Shown here: positions 6,781-16,530 of the stretch, piece by piece | Position numbering within the stretch: the stretch's first letter is position 1 | How the letters are laid out: each line of letters starts with the position of its first letter | IMG/VR virus record: IMGVR_UViG_3300008952_000002 | Location: 62,001 to 126,000 of that record | Reading direction: 5' to 3' (one strand) | Length of the DNA: 64,000 nucleotides | From: a virus | The notes under the pieces: model-generated | Seen by the model: the letters and a program-made list of their open reading frames with translations, nothing else | What the model was told of the DNA's origin: nothing | The model's database searches: none | Position numbers and translations under genes: made by a program

Positions 6781-6788
6781 TATAAATA
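6781..6788 (+). promoter_or_regulatory. T4-type late promoter TATAAATA
   Basis: Exact TATAAATA in the 73-nt divergent spacer, 44 nt upstream of the tape-measure-like start at 6832. A weaker TATAAAATA-like sequence faces the other way toward gp26. Confidence 0.65.
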
Positions 6789-6831
6789 ATATAGCGATAT
6801 TTACCTTATTTTATAATATACGCATATTATT

Positions 6832-9144
6832 ATGGCAGACGACGACGCAATTTTACGAGAAACCAAACGATCTATAGATGCGCTATTTAGAAGTGTCTCT
6901 GACTCTGCGGATCGTGCGTCTACAGAGTTAAATTACATTTCGCGAGTTGCGAGGGTTTCTGGAAAACAAATATCCTATGCTGGTGATAGTGCAGAGGCAT
7001 TTGGAGAAGCATTAAACGGATTGACCAAATCTCTCGGCGGTGCCGCTGTAGAAATAACCAAGGCCGGCATGACCTTTTCCGCAAGCGCCGGAGCAATGGT
7101 CATTGCGATGGGCAATATAGATAAAATTGTTAAAGATGGAAAACTAACTAAGCCAGATTCAGATGGAGATGACAAAGATAAGGATGACGATCAAGGTGGT
7201 ATTATGTCTGCGATCGCGGGAGTCTTTAAGTCGATTCTTGCCAAGGTTCCTTTTATGGCCGCCGGCGCTGGGTTGGGCGGTGCCGCGGGAGCTAGATTCG
7301 GCAGCGCCGGTGCGATGGTAGGTTCTGTTGTGGGCGGCGCCGGCGGCGCGGCGCTCGGAATTGCTGAAGAAGTGTACGGCGGATATTTAGATGGACTAAA
7401 CGAGATAACCACAGCAGGTATACCTTTTGGTAGAAGTCTAGAAACGTATGCGAAGGCCATCACAACAACAACTTTGACACAAACAGAATTTAATGCTTTA
7501 ATGAAAAGAAATTCTGAAACATTGTCTATGTTTGGAGGAACAGCACAACTAGGTGCTGAAAGATTAGTTACTTTAGGTGGCGTACTTTCAGACGTTGGCC
7601 GACGTCATACAACATCCGGAATGTCGTTTAGACGCACAATAGAATTGATGGGTATGGATGTAGAAGATGCATTAGAGTTATCGGCAACCATGCTGAATAA
7701 TGCTTCTCTGGCTGATAGCACTCGTTCGTTATCTGCTCAAGAGCAAGCAGATATGACCGGTGATTATATATACCAATTATCACAGTTAGAAGTACTCACT
7801 GGTAAGAGTAAAGATCGGCTAGCGAAAGAACAACAAAAATTGGCATCTGACGCGCAATTCCAGGCGGCTATTATGAACATGGGCCCAGAACAACAGGCTG
7901 CAATGACAGACGGGCTCAAGAAGGCAATGGAAACAGGCGGCCCGGCGGCCGCTGAGATCTTTAAAGCCAGAGTTGCAGGTGTTGTTCCGAAAGGTAAAGA
8001 GGCTAGAATGATGATGGCTACTCCGATGGGACAAATGTATAACGATCTAGCCTCAGATATGTTATCTGCTGGTGATGGCGCCGGCGAGATTTTTAACGCA
8101 AGTCTAGGCAAATTAGAAGACGCCATAGAAAAAACAAGAGATACTTTTGCTCCTTTAGCCGCGGCTGGCCAACCGATCGGGTTAGCATTGTTCGAAGCTG
8201 CACAGGCAACCACTACAAAATTTAATGCAATTCAAGACGCATATGCCAAACATGCCGGGATAGTTGATACAGAATCAGTAAACTTTTCGACAGCATTTGA
8301 ACATTTTTATGATCAAGCAATGGGTATTGACGCAGAAATTGTCGACGGGAAACTCGTAGGAACGATTGGTGATGCAGCTACCCAACTAACAACTGATATC
8401 AGAGTTCTGAAAGACGAGATAGCAGTTGGCGCCAGGGAATTGTTTTTGGATACTATCTTTAACGCTGATGATGGACTGATCAATTGGGTCCAGGGACAAT
8501 TAAAAACCTATAAAGAAAAAACGGGGTTTGATGAAGAACTTTCAGCTGAGATAATAAAACTACAAGACGAAGGACTTGTATCTTACAGAACTATTCCAAG
8601 AATGGCAGGTACATTAGGTGACAAAATTACAGGTTTTATGAAAACATCTATAGATCTAATTCAAGAACAGTATGACACAATGCATGAAATGTTTGGCGGG
8701 ACTGGAGATCGCGTCGACATAAGGAAGGATGTGCTGGGTGGTACTTCGGAAGCAAAACCTACAGCAGTAGTAAAACCAAATACTCCACCACCTGGTACAC
8801 CAGTAGCAAAACCAAAAGTAGCAACATCAAGTGCAGATGCGCGCCATGCAGGACTTTCCACAAAGATATCAGCCTTGGCCGAGGCAGGCATAGCACAAAC
8901 AGGTGAATCTGCTACTGGGGCAACTGAAGCATCTAAAAGCTTGTCAGATACCGCTAATGAAAACTTACAAGAAGTGAAAAAGCAAACTCAACAATTGGAT
9001 AAACTCGTTGATCTTACTGAAAAACAATTGCAAGCACAGAAAAATAATCAGGTTAATGTTAATATTGATAATGGAAACAAGAACGCAAGATCTCCGCACG
9101 GATTAGCAAATGAAGCAGGGCAAGATGGGACGACATACGGGTAG
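6832..9144 (+). CDS. Tail tape-measure-like protein (gp29-type)
   Basis: 770 residues, rich in Ala/Gly/Thr and helix, with a Gly/Ala hydrophobic stretch (about 137-178, containing MAAGAGLGGAAGARFGSAGA) typical of the membrane-active region of tape-measure proteins. A Pro/Lys linker (about 645-670) and a C-terminal coiled coil (QEVKKQTQQLDKLVDLTEKQ) follow. Its location beside gp26 and the portal operon fits the tail-length determinator of marine T4-like phages. DNA in the Gly/Ala stretch is locally GC-rich. It could instead be another baseplate hub component. Confidence 0.6.
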   Translation: MADDDAILRETKRSIDALFRSVSDSADRASTELNYISRVARVSGKQISYAGDSAEAFGEALNGLTKSLGGAAVEITKAGMTFSASAGAMVIAMGNIDKIVKDGKLTKPDSDGDDKDKDDDQGGIMSAIAGVFKSILAKVPFMAAGAGLGGAAGARFGSAGAMVGSVVGGAGGAALGIAEEVYGGYLDGLNEITTAGIPFGRSLETYAKAITTTTLTQTEFNALMKRNSETLSMFGGTAQLGAERLVTLGGVLSDVGRRHTTSGMSFRRTIELMGMDVEDALELSATMLNNASLADSTRSLSAQEQADMTGDYIYQLSQLEVLTGKSKDRLAKEQQKLASDAQFQAAIMNMGPEQQAAMTDGLKKAMETGGPAAAEIFKARVAGVVPKGKEARMMMATPMGQMYNDLASDMLSAGDGAGEIFNASLGKLEDAIEKTRDTFAPLAAAGQPIGLALFEAAQATTTKFNAIQDAYAKHAGIVDTESVNFSTAFEHFYDQAMGIDAEIVDGKLVGTIGDAATQLTTDIRVLKDEIAVGARELFLDTIFNADDGLINWVQGQLKTYKEKTGFDEELSAEIIKLQDEGLVSYRTIPRMAGTLGDKITGFMKTSIDLIQEQYDTMHEMFGGTGDRVDIRKDVLGGTSEAKPTAVVKPNTPPPGTPVAKPKVATSSADARHAGLSTKISALAEAGIAQTGESATGATEASKSLSDTANENLQEVKKQTQQLDKLVDLTEKQLQAQKNNQVNVNIDNGNKNARSPHGLANEAGQDGTTYG

Positions 9145-9220
9145 TGCAGTTCCCTAGTCACAATACAACAAATATATTATAAAATAGGGTAAATAGTAGT
9201 ATAAAACAAAGATTATAATT

Positions 9221-10891
9221 ATGACTTGGAAAAAATATTTCACACAACCAAACAATGTAGTTCCAATGAGAAATGGAACTCCTGACGTTGGCTTTAAAAA
9301 TTATAGTTCAGTATTGCCTGAAGTTTACTCTGGGCATCCTAATCGTATTGAGCGTTATATTCAATACGATGCAATGGACCAAGACAGTGAAGTAAATTCA
9401 GCACTTGATATTTTAGCAGAATTCTGTACACAACAAAATACAGAATCAGGCATTGCATTCCAAGTTCATTACCATGATGACGCGACAGCAACAGAAATGG
9501 AAATTTTAAATACACAATTAAAACACTGGTATAATCTACAAAGTTTTGATCGTAAAATTTTTAAACTTTTCCGCAACACACTAAAATACGGTGACCAACT
9601 TTTTATTCGTGATCCAGAAACACAAAAGTGGCACTTTGTTGATTGTGCCAAAGTTGAAAAGATTGTTGTTGATGAAAGTGCCGGTAAAGAAATTGAACAA
9701 TATATTGTTCGTGATTTAGCAATTAATTTTGATACTCTACAAACAACAGAAAAGGAGACAGGTGGTACAACTATTCCTAATCTAATGAGTAGAACAGGAT
9801 CACAAACACAAGAGAATATGGCAAATGCTTCCAAATACACATATGGTAAAAAAGCCGTTGCTATTGATGCTAATTATATTGTTCATATTAGTTTAACAGA
9901 AGAGATGGATGGCACCTGGCCATTTGGTAATAGTATTTTAGAGAATATCTTTAAAACATATAAACAAAAAGAATTATTAGAAGATGCTATTATTATCTAC
10001 CGCGTACAACGTGCTCCGGAACGCCGTGTATTTTACATTGACGTAGGTAATATGCCATCACACATGGCTATGGGTTTTGTTGAGCGTGTTAAGAATGAAA
10101 TTCACCAACGTAGAATTCCAACTACAACAGGTGGTGGATCCAAAATGATGGATTCAACATATAATCCACTATCTATTATGGAAGATTATTTCTTTCCACA
10201 AACGGGCGAAGGAAGAGGCAGTAAAGTCGAAACATTACCAGGAGGTGAAAATCTAGGACAAATTGACGATTTAAGATATTTTACAAATAAATTATATCGT
10301 GCATTGCGTATTCCGGCAAGTTATTTGCCAACCGGACCTGATGAAGGTGTCGCCGCTTATAATGATGGTAGAGTAGGCACAGCATTAATTCAAGAATTTA
10401 GATTCAACGAATACTGCAAACGTTTACAAACAATTATTTCTGGTACAGTTGATACAGAATTTAAACTATTTTTAAAGACACGTGGTGTTAATATTGACAA
10501 TAGTATTTTTGAAATTAAGTTTAATGAGCCGCAGAACTTTGCATCATATAGACAAGCAGAGTTGGATAACACAAAGATTTCTGCATTTACGCAGTTAGAA
10601 CAATTGCCATATATGAGTAAACGCTTCTTGCTAACACGTTACTTAGGTCTAACAGAGCAAGAACTAATTGAAAACACAGAAAAGTGGGAAGAGGAAACAG
10701 GCAACAATCAAGCATCCCAAGTATATGGTTCAGATATGCGTAATGTTGGTATTACACCAGGTGGATTAGACTCTGATATGTCTATGGCAGAGGAACCTGA
10801 ACTTCCGGAAGGTGATGAAGCGCCTATAGAGGGTGAAGCACCTATAGAAGGTGGCGAAGCACCTGAGTTAGAACCAGCACCAACAACATAA
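9221..10891 (+). CDS. 20: Portal vertex protein gp20
   Basis: 556 residues. The dodecameric ring for DNA packaging and neck attachment. The N-terminus has SSVLPEVYSGHPNRIERY and DQDSEVNSALDILAEF, and the centre has IIYRVQRAPERRVFYIDVGN, hallmarks of T4-like gp20. The C-terminus is a low-complexity Glu/Pro/Ala tail with the repeat EAPIEGEAPIEGGEAPE. Followed by prohead core, protease, scaffold and capsid genes in the T4 order. Confidence 0.97.
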   Translation: MTWKKYFTQPNNVVPMRNGTPDVGFKNYSSVLPEVYSGHPNRIERYIQYDAMDQDSEVNSALDILAEFCTQQNTESGIAFQVHYHDDATATEMEILNTQLKHWYNLQSFDRKIFKLFRNTLKYGDQLFIRDPETQKWHFVDCAKVEKIVVDESAGKEIEQYIVRDLAINFDTLQTTEKETGGTTIPNLMSRTGSQTQENMANASKYTYGKKAVAIDANYIVHISLTEEMDGTWPFGNSILENIFKTYKQKELLEDAIIIYRVQRAPERRVFYIDVGNMPSHMAMGFVERVKNEIHQRRIPTTTGGGSKMMDSTYNPLSIMEDYFFPQTGEGRGSKVETLPGGENLGQIDDLRYFTNKLYRALRIPASYLPTGPDEGVAAYNDGRVGTALIQEFRFNEYCKRLQTIISGTVDTEFKLFLKTRGVNIDNSIFEIKFNEPQNFASYRQAELDNTKISAFTQLEQLPYMSKRFLLTRYLGLTEQELIENTEKWEEETGNNQASQVYGSDMRNVGITPGGLDSDMSMAEEPELPEGDEAPIEGEAPIEGGEAPELEPAPTT

Positions 10892-10894
10892 ATA
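10887..10894 (+). promoter_or_regulatory. Late promoter-like CATAAATA embedded in the gp20 stop codon
   Basis: CATAAATA contains the TAA stop of gp20 and lies 5 nt before the ATG of the next small gene. If used, transcription would start inside the 10900 gene and serve the downstream prohead genes rather than that gene. Confidence 0.35.
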
Positions 10895-10899
10895 GTATT

Positions 10900-11139
10900 A
10901 TGATTTTACTAGAACTTTTTGGACAATTGGAAGAAAAAGAGGATAACGGTCGCTATGATTCGGACTCTGATCAGACTATTGTTAAAAAAGAGAATACTCG
11001 TAAAACAAGACTAACACTAGAACAAATTAATAAGCTTAGAAAGGTTTCAGAACTAAGAACTGCAGAAAAAATTAAAGACGCAGAGAAATATAAGTTACAA
11101 TACGGCGCGGCGCCAGCTGGCGCAGACGTCCCAATGTAA
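10900..11139 (+). CDS. Small prohead core-like protein between gp20 and the acidic core gene
   Basis: 79 residues, MILLELFGQLEEKEDN at the start and a conserved helix TRLTLEQINKLRKVSELRTA. Marine T4-like phages have a gene of this size here, usually annotated as prohead core gp67. The N-terminus (hydrophobic, then LEE) resembles the short prohead-protease-cleaved signals of T4 core proteins. I am confident of conservation and location but not of which T4 gene it equals. Confidence 0.6.
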   Translation: MILLELFGQLEEKEDNGRYDSDSDQTIVKKENTRKTRLTLEQINKLRKVSELRTAEKIKDAEKYKLQYGAAPAGADVPM

Positions 11140-11258
11140 TTTTGCCCTTTTCTGCCGTTTTCATACCATTTTGGTACTATTTGAGTGCCTTTATATCCCC
11201 TTTAACTTAAATATATTTGATATTTTGTAACTTTTTATATAAAAGGAGTGATTTCGCT

Positions 11259-11987
11259 ATGAGTGATAAATTTAATCAGTTGCTTGACTATATTATCAAT
11301 GAAGAGCAAGATAAAGCTCGTGAACTTTTCCATGAAATTGTTGTTGAAAAGTCACGTGACATTTATGAAGGCTTGATTGACGAACAAGATCTTGATGCAA
11401 TCGAAGAAGAGATTGAAGAAGTTGAAGAAGCAATCTCAGATGAAGAGGTTGAAGATTTTGTTAATGATATTGAAGGCGACGAAGAAGGTATGTCCCTAGA
11501 GGATGCAAGTGAAGAACTTGAAGATGCTATGGATGCCGAAGAAGAAGAAGGTGACGACGAAGGCGAAGAAGCCGACGAAGAAGCCGATGAAAGAATTAGT
11601 GATCTAGAAGCTGCATTTGACGAACTTCAAGCAGAATTCGACAAGTTAATGGCTGAAGTTGGCGACGACGAAGGCGAAGAAGCCGACGAAGAAGGCGACT
11701 ACATGGAGCCAGAAATGGAAGAATCCGTTGAAGAGTCAGCTGAAGAAGCAGAAGAAGATCTAGAAGAGTCAGAAGAAGATGTAGTTGCCGAAGGCGCTGA
11801 ACTAAAGGCAGTTCCTGCACCTAAGGGTGGCGCTGGCGAAGGTTCATCACCTGTTGCCAAAGGTGGTAAGCCACAAGGTGACGCAAACGAACCAGGTGCA
11901 ATGTCATCAGGAGAAGGTTCAAGTTCAGCAGACCCATCATCATCAGATATGGGCATGTCAACTGAACCAGACATGAAGAAAGTATAA
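11259..11987 (+). CDS. Highly acidic prohead core protein (gp67/gp68-like)
   Basis: Start at ATG 11259, 9 nt after AAAGGAGTG; earlier in-frame codons lack a ribosome site. 242 residues. The first 45 residues (LLDYIINEEQDKARELFHEI and following) resemble the start of T4 gp67, then come long Glu/Asp runs. The C-terminus is Gly/Ser/Pro-rich (GEGSSPVAKGGKPQGDANEP). Extreme acidity is typical of T4 prohead core proteins that are degraded by gp21 during head maturation. Sits between gp20 and gp21 as expected. Confidence 0.7.
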   Translation: MSDKFNQLLDYIINEEQDKARELFHEIVVEKSRDIYEGLIDEQDLDAIEEEIEEVEEAISDEEVEDFVNDIEGDEEGMSLEDASEELEDAMDAEEEEGDDEGEEADEEADERISDLEAAFDELQAEFDKLMAEVGDDEGEEADEEGDYMEPEMEESVEESAEEAEEDLEESEEDVVAEGAELKAVPAPKGGAGEGSSPVAKGGKPQGDANEPGAMSSGEGSSSADPSSSDMGMSTEPDMKKV

Positions 11988-11999
11988 CGGATAAAAAAC

Positions 12000-12623
12000 A
12001 TGACTTATCTAAGAGAACACTTGACATTTGACCAAGCTCGCATGGTAACTGAGACTGATTCAGAAGGCAAGAATCTATACATGAAGGGTATTTGCATTCA
12101 AGGTGGTGTAAAGAATGCAAATCAGCGTGTATATCCTGTCTCTGAAATTCAAACCGCAGTATCAACATTAAATGAGCAAATCAATCAAGGAAACTCAGTA
12201 CTAGGCGAAGTTGATCATCCAGACGATCTTAAGATTAACTTAGATCGTGTATCCCACATGGTTACAGAAATGTGGATGGATGGACCCAACGGTTATGGTA
12301 AGATGAAAGTACTACCAACACCAATGGGTAACTTAGTCAAAACTATGCTTGAGTCAGGTGTTAAATTAGGAGTTTCATCCAGAGGTAGCGGCAATGTCCG
12401 TGAATCTTCTGGCGATGTTTCAGAATTTGAAATTGTCACTATTGACGTAGTGGCGCAACCAAGTGCTCCAGAAGCATATCCAACAGCAATTTATGAAGGC
12501 CTTTTAAACATGAGAGGCGGTCATAGAGTGCTTGAGATGGCGGCTGAAGTACGTGAGAATCAAAAGGCGCAAAAATATCTCAAAGAGAGTATTTTGCGTC
12601 TCATAAAGGACCTAAAAATTTAG
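12000..12623 (+). CDS. 21: Prohead core scaffold protease gp21
   Basis: 207 residues. Serine protease that cleaves core and capsid proteins after (L/I)-X-E. Visible catalytic candidates are His73 in GEVDHPDD and Ser126/127 in LGVSSRGSG, the usual spacing for this protease class. NANQRVYP and VAQPSAPEAYP are also typical. Starts 13 nt after the acidic core gene and 10 nt upstream of gp22. Confidence 0.95.
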   Translation: MTYLREHLTFDQARMVTETDSEGKNLYMKGICIQGGVKNANQRVYPVSEIQTAVSTLNEQINQGNSVLGEVDHPDDLKINLDRVSHMVTEMWMDGPNGYGKMKVLPTPMGNLVKTMLESGVKLGVSSRGSGNVRESSGDVSEFEIVTIDVVAQPSAPEAYPTAIYEGLLNMRGGHRVLEMAAEVRENQKAQKYLKESILRLIKDLKI

Positions 12624-12632
12624 GAGAGCATT

Positions 12633-13733
12633 ATGTTAGACGTATTCAAACCACTTATCGAAAACAATATTATCTCCGAGGAAGTTCAAGTTGAACTCCA
12701 GGAAGCTTGGGATGCAAAGTTGGTAGAAGCCACTGAGCAAAACAAGGCCGAGTTACGCGAAGAATTTGCAAAGAGATATGAGCACGATAAGGAGGCGATT
12801 GTCGAAGCCCTAGATACAATGGTTACAGATTCTCTAAAACAAGAAATCAACGAGTTTGTAGAAGACAAGCAAGCACTACTAGCTGAGCGAGTAGCATACA
12901 AGACAGCAGTAACAGAGCATGCCGATCTTCTAAGCAAGTTCGTAACAGAAAATCTAGCAACTGAAATGAATGAGTTCCGTGCTGATAGAGGCACACAGGC
13001 TCAAACAATGCAGAAACTAGAAGATTTCGTAATCAAAGCATTAAGCGAAGAGATTGTTGAATTCAACGAAGACAAGAAAGACGTAGTTGAAACAAAAGTT
13101 AAGTTAGTTGCTGAAGCAAAAACAAAACTAGCCGAACTTAAGAAAACATTTATCGAGCGTAGTGCTAAGATGGTTGAAGAGACTGTCACTAAAACTATTA
13201 AGGGTGAGATGTCACAACTTAAAGAAGATATTCAAAGTGCTCGTGAGAATAACTTTGGACGTCAATTATTTGAAGCTTTTGCCGCAGAGTATGCACATTC
13301 ATATTTGAATGAGAATACTGAAGTTGCAAAACTCAACAAGCAACTTTCAGAAATGGAAGGTGTATTGGCAGAAGCCAATAAAACAATTGAAGAAAAGGAT
13401 GCACTCGTAGAGACAAAAATGAGTGAAATCAACGTTATTAATGACCAAGCAAACCGTAAAGAAACACTCTCTCAACTTCTTTCACCATTGGCGAAAGAGA
13501 AGAAAGAGGTTATGGAAAGTTTACTTGAGTCAGTACAAACTGATAAACTTAAAGCATCTTTTGACAAATACCTGCCAGCAGTTATTAATGGCGATGGCAC
13601 TGGTATTAAACGCAAACTTACTGAGTCAGTAAAGAAAGAAGTAACTGGTGATCGCCAACCTGTTGAAAAGCAAGTTGAAGAAACACCAAACACTTCCAAC
13701 ATTGTTGATATCAAGAAGTTAGCAGGATTATAA
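12633..13733 (+). CDS. 22: Prohead scaffold protein gp22
   Basis: 366 residues, almost wholly helical and coiled coil, rich in Glu/Lys, with several potential gp21 cleavage sites (L/I-X-E). Located between the protease and the major capsid gene, the invariant position of T4 gene 22. Ribosome site AGGAG 6 nt upstream. Expected to form the main prohead core and be digested on maturation. Confidence 0.92.
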   Translation: MLDVFKPLIENNIISEEVQVELQEAWDAKLVEATEQNKAELREEFAKRYEHDKEAIVEALDTMVTDSLKQEINEFVEDKQALLAERVAYKTAVTEHADLLSKFVTENLATEMNEFRADRGTQAQTMQKLEDFVIKALSEEIVEFNEDKKDVVETKVKLVAEAKTKLAELKKTFIERSAKMVEETVTKTIKGEMSQLKEDIQSARENNFGRQLFEAFAAEYAHSYLNENTEVAKLNKQLSEMEGVLAEANKTIEEKDALVETKMSEINVINDQANRKETLSQLLSPLAKEKKEVMESLLESVQTDKLKASFDKYLPAVINGDGTGIKRKLTESVKKEVTGDRQPVEKQVEETPNTSNIVDIKKLAGL

Positions 13734-13764
13734 ATTTATAATTAAGGAGTTTAGGAGACTAAAA

Positions 13765-14937
13765 ATGTCAGAACTATTAAATGAAAACTGGAGTGAAACT
13801 AAAGACGCACTATTAGAAGGTCTTTCAGGTTCAACTCGTAGTACAATGGCAGTAACTCTAGAGAATACAAAAGGCTATTTGACAGAGGCTGCTACAGCCG
13901 GCGCATCAACATCAGGTAATGTTGCTACACTTAACCGCGTAATTTTACCAGTAATCCGCCGCGTAATGCCATCAGTAATTGCTAACGAAATCGTTGGTGT
14001 TCAACCAATGGCAGGTCCAGTAGGACAAATTCACACATTGAGAGTACGTTACGCTGATGCATTCACAGGTAACGCAGGTGGTAACACAACAGCAGGCGAA
14101 GAAGCATTAAGCCCATTCAAAGTTGCTGAAGGTTACTCAGGTAACGTTGCATCTGCTGATACAGCAGGTTCAACATCTGCTAACGAAGGCACAGGCGGTA
14201 ACCGTCTAAGCATCCAAATCTTGAAGCAACCAGTTGAAGCAAAGACACGTAAGCTATCAGCACGTTGGACTTTCGAAGCTGCTCAAGATGCTAACTCAAT
14301 GCACGGTATTGACATGGAAGCAGAAATCATGTCAGCACTAGCACAAGAAATTACTGCAGAAATTGATCAAGAGATCCTACGTTCACTACGTAGTATCGCA
14401 ACAGCAGGTGATCCATATGATCAAAACGCAGTATCAGGTACAGCAACATACGTTGGTGACGAGCACGCCGCTCTAGCAGTTCTAATGAACCGCGCAGCCA
14501 ACACAATTGCACAACGCACACGTCGTGGTGCAGGTAACTGGGCAGTCGTTTCACCACAAGCACTAACAGTTATCCAATCCGCTTCAACAAGTGCATTTGC
14601 ACGTACAACAGAAGGTTCATTCGAAGCACCAGTTAACCAAAAGATGGTTGGCACACTAAATGGTACAATGAAGATCTATGTTGATACATACGCAGCTGAT
14701 GATACAGCAGTACTAGTAGGCTACAAGGGTTCAAGCGAAGCAGACGCAGCTGCTTTCTACTGCCCATACATTCCTCTAATGTCATCTGGTACAGTACTAG
14801 ATCCAGATACATTCGAGCCAGTCGTAGGCTTCATGACACGTTATGGTTATGTTGCACTAACAAACACAGCATCATCACTAGGTAATGCTGGCGACTACCT
14901 ACAAACAATTGCAGTATCAAACCTATCATTTGCATAA
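13765..14937 (+). CDS. 23: Major capsid protein gp23
   Basis: 390 residues, shorter than T4 gp23 (521). N-terminus SELLNENWSETKDALLEGLS is followed by GYLTE-AATAG. LTE|A at residues 39-42 fits the (L/I)XE gp21 cleavage rule and would release a mature protein starting at Ala42. RVRYADAFTGNAGGNTTAGE, KTRKLSARWTFEAAQD and the C-terminal MTRYGYV motif are standard for T4-like capsids. Codon choice is more GC/C-ending than neighbours, consistent with high expression. Ends at a strong terminator. Confidence 0.97.
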   Translation: MSELLNENWSETKDALLEGLSGSTRSTMAVTLENTKGYLTEAATAGASTSGNVATLNRVILPVIRRVMPSVIANEIVGVQPMAGPVGQIHTLRVRYADAFTGNAGGNTTAGEEALSPFKVAEGYSGNVASADTAGSTSANEGTGGNRLSIQILKQPVEAKTRKLSARWTFEAAQDANSMHGIDMEAEIMSALAQEITAEIDQEILRSLRSIATAGDPYDQNAVSGTATYVGDEHAALAVLMNRAANTIAQRTRRGAGNWAVVSPQALTVIQSASTSAFARTTEGSFEAPVNQKMVGTLNGTMKIYVDTYAADDTAVLVGYKGSSEADAAAFYCPYIPLMSSGTVLDPDTFEPVVGFMTRYGYVALTNTASSLGNAGDYLQTIAVSNLSFA

Positions 14938-14960
14938 GGTTTAGAATTTTTTGTAAAGAT

Positions 14961-14988
14961 AACCCCCCATTATTTGGGGGGTTTTTCT
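14961..14988 (+). terminator. Intrinsic terminator after gp23
   Basis: AACCCCCC (14961-14968), loop, GGGGGGTT (14976-14983) followed by a T-run. It is 24 nt downstream of the gp23 stop. Another stem, CTTACTA/TAGTAAG (about 15004-15022), follows in the leader of the next gene. Confidence 0.9.
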
Positions 14989-15089
14989 TGACTAAATAGT
15001 AATGCTTACTAATGGGTAGTAAGTTTATGGGGATTAACCTTCCTCGTAGCGGTTAAAACCCGCAACGGACTTCTAAAAGGAGAAATAAA

Positions 15090-15551
15090 ATGGGTAGACC
15101 ACTTAATAAAAGATACTTCGGTGTCGCGGGCGTAGGCCCAACAGCCGGCGGTAACGAAATCAAAGTTAACTTTAACAGCGGCGGCGGTGTTAAAGAAGGT
15201 TATATTGTTAAACAAAAAGCAAGTAAACGTTTTGTTGTTGAAGAAATCGAAACAGCAGGATTACATACTTGTACTTTAACTTGGGATGATTTACCAGCAA
15301 ACCTAGCATCAGGTGAGATGTCAATTTCATTTAAAATGGATGATGGTGAAACATACCTAGCAAGTAAAATTTCTGGCCGTACAGCAACATTAGCAGCTCC
15401 GACTGCTACAGGTTCAAACGCATATGATGGCAGTAAAGTTCCATGGAACTTCACAGTAGATCTAACAGACGGTGCGGCACAAGTCGAGGAAGCAGGCGAC
15501 GACAATACACTAGTCGGTGTAGACGACGACGATTGGACAGAAGACGCTTAA
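15090..15551 (+). CDS. Small virion-type protein downstream of gp23, function unknown
   Basis: 153 residues, MGRPLNKRYFGVAGVGPTAG at the start, beta-rich middle (WDDLPANLASGEMSISFKMD) and a very acidic end (DDDDWTEDA). Strong AAAAGGAG ribosome site. Genes beginning MGRPLNK-YFG are found near structural genes in marine T4-like phages, but I do not know a function. Flanked by terminators on both sides, so it is probably a separately controlled, abundant product such as a decoration protein (inference). Confidence 0.7.
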   Translation: MGRPLNKRYFGVAGVGPTAGGNEIKVNFNSGGGVKEGYIVKQKASKRFVVEEIETAGLHTCTLTWDDLPANLASGEMSISFKMDDGETYLASKISGRTATLAAPTATGSNAYDGSKVPWNFTVDLTDGAAQVEEAGDDNTLVGVDDDDWTEDA

Positions 15552-15576
15552 TTGATATTCTTACGATCAATACAGG

Positions 15577-15600
15577 AAAGGGGCCATCGGCCCCTTTTCT
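15577..15600 (+). terminator. Intrinsic terminator
   Basis: AAAGGGGCC (15577-15585), ATC loop, GGCCCCTTT (15589-15597) and trailing Ts. Separates the small unknown gene from the fibre region. Confidence 0.9.
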
Positions 15601-15613
15601 ATTCTAAAATTTG

Positions 15614-15621
15614 TATAAATA
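15614..15621 (+). promoter_or_regulatory. T4-type late promoter TATAAATA
   Basis: Exact TATAAATA 25 nt upstream of the 15646 start, directly after a terminator; probably drives the first fibre operon. Confidence 0.7.
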
Positions 15622-15645
15622 ATATAACATTGGAAATCACGAAAT

Positions 15646-16527
15646 ATGGCAAAGGAATTAAGAGTTAACAGCGATTATAATATCAACGTTGGTTCAAATG
15701 ATGTTAATATTACAGCAGATGCATTTCAAGTAACAGGCAATTTAGTTGTTACTGGAACTACTACCACGGTTAATACAACAGATTTAGACATTCAAGATAA
15801 TACAATTGTATTAAACAAGAATGAATCAGGAGCAGGTGTTACGCTTGGAACAGCAGGTGTTGTAATTGAAAGAGGCACTTCTGACGATACATCATTGATT
15901 TGGAATGAAACTACAGACAAATGGAGTTTTAAACTCGGCTCGGGATTAGCAGACTTAGAAGCACTTTCTGTTACAACAACAGGTGATTTAACTGTTAATG
16001 GTGTTACTATTAGCGACATATTAGATGAAGATAATATGGCAAGTGATAGTGCTACTGCTTTAGCAACACAACAATCTATCAAAGCATATGTAGATACTGC
16101 GGCAGGGTCACCAACCCCAGGTGGTGCTAATACTAATATTCAATATAATAATAGTGGAACTCTTGCTGGTAGTTCAAACATTGTATTTGATAATGGAACA
16201 AATGCTGTTACTATAACAGGTGAACTTAGTGTAGATAATATTAATATTAATGCAAATGATATTATTTCATCTAACACAAATGGTAATATTACTCTTACGC
16301 CAAATGGAACGGGTAATATTGTATTATCCAAAGCGGCCAGCGTTTCAGTACAGTTAGATTTTACTGATCAAGGCGGTGATCCAGGTGCTACAGTATCTGT
16401 TAATAAAATTTATTCCAAAACACCAAGCGGTGGTGGCACAGGACTATATTTCGTAAATAACACAACAAGTGGAGAAATGATAAGTAAGAGTAAAGCAATT
16501 GCTTATGCTTTAGTATTTGGTGGATAA
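15646..16527 (+). CDS. Tail-fibre-like structural protein
   Basis: 293 residues, Thr/Asn/Gly-rich beta-structured protein. It carries a cassette seen again in the giant fibre at 24191: GNLVVTGTTTTVNTTDLDIQ, then a GVVIERG...LIWNETTDKW segment, then ILDEDNMASDSATALATQQS. Late promoter upstream. Probably a trimeric fibre or virion adhesin. The final 60 residues differ from the other fibres. Confidence 0.7.
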   Translation: MAKELRVNSDYNINVGSNDVNITADAFQVTGNLVVTGTTTTVNTTDLDIQDNTIVLNKNESGAGVTLGTAGVVIERGTSDDTSLIWNETTDKWSFKLGSGLADLEALSVTTTGDLTVNGVTISDILDEDNMASDSATALATQQSIKAYVDTAAGSPTPGGANTNIQYNNSGTLAGSSNIVFDNGTNAVTITGELSVDNININANDIISSNTNGNITLTPNGTGNIVLSKAASVSVQLDFTDQGGDPGATVSVNKIYSKTPSGGGTGLYFVNNTTSGEMISKSKAIAYALVFGG

Positions 16528-16530
16528 TTT

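Noticed and set aside
7191-7463. Minus-strand frames within the tape-measure-like gene (also 7764-8213 and 8661-8891)
   Set aside because: Pro/Ala-rich antisense of a coding gene without a start signal; the plus-strand gene explains the region.
11596-12168. Minus-strand frames opposite the acidic core gene and gp21
   Set aside because: Leu/Ser-rich antisense of Glu codons (GAA/GAG); typical artefact of acidic low-complexity genes.
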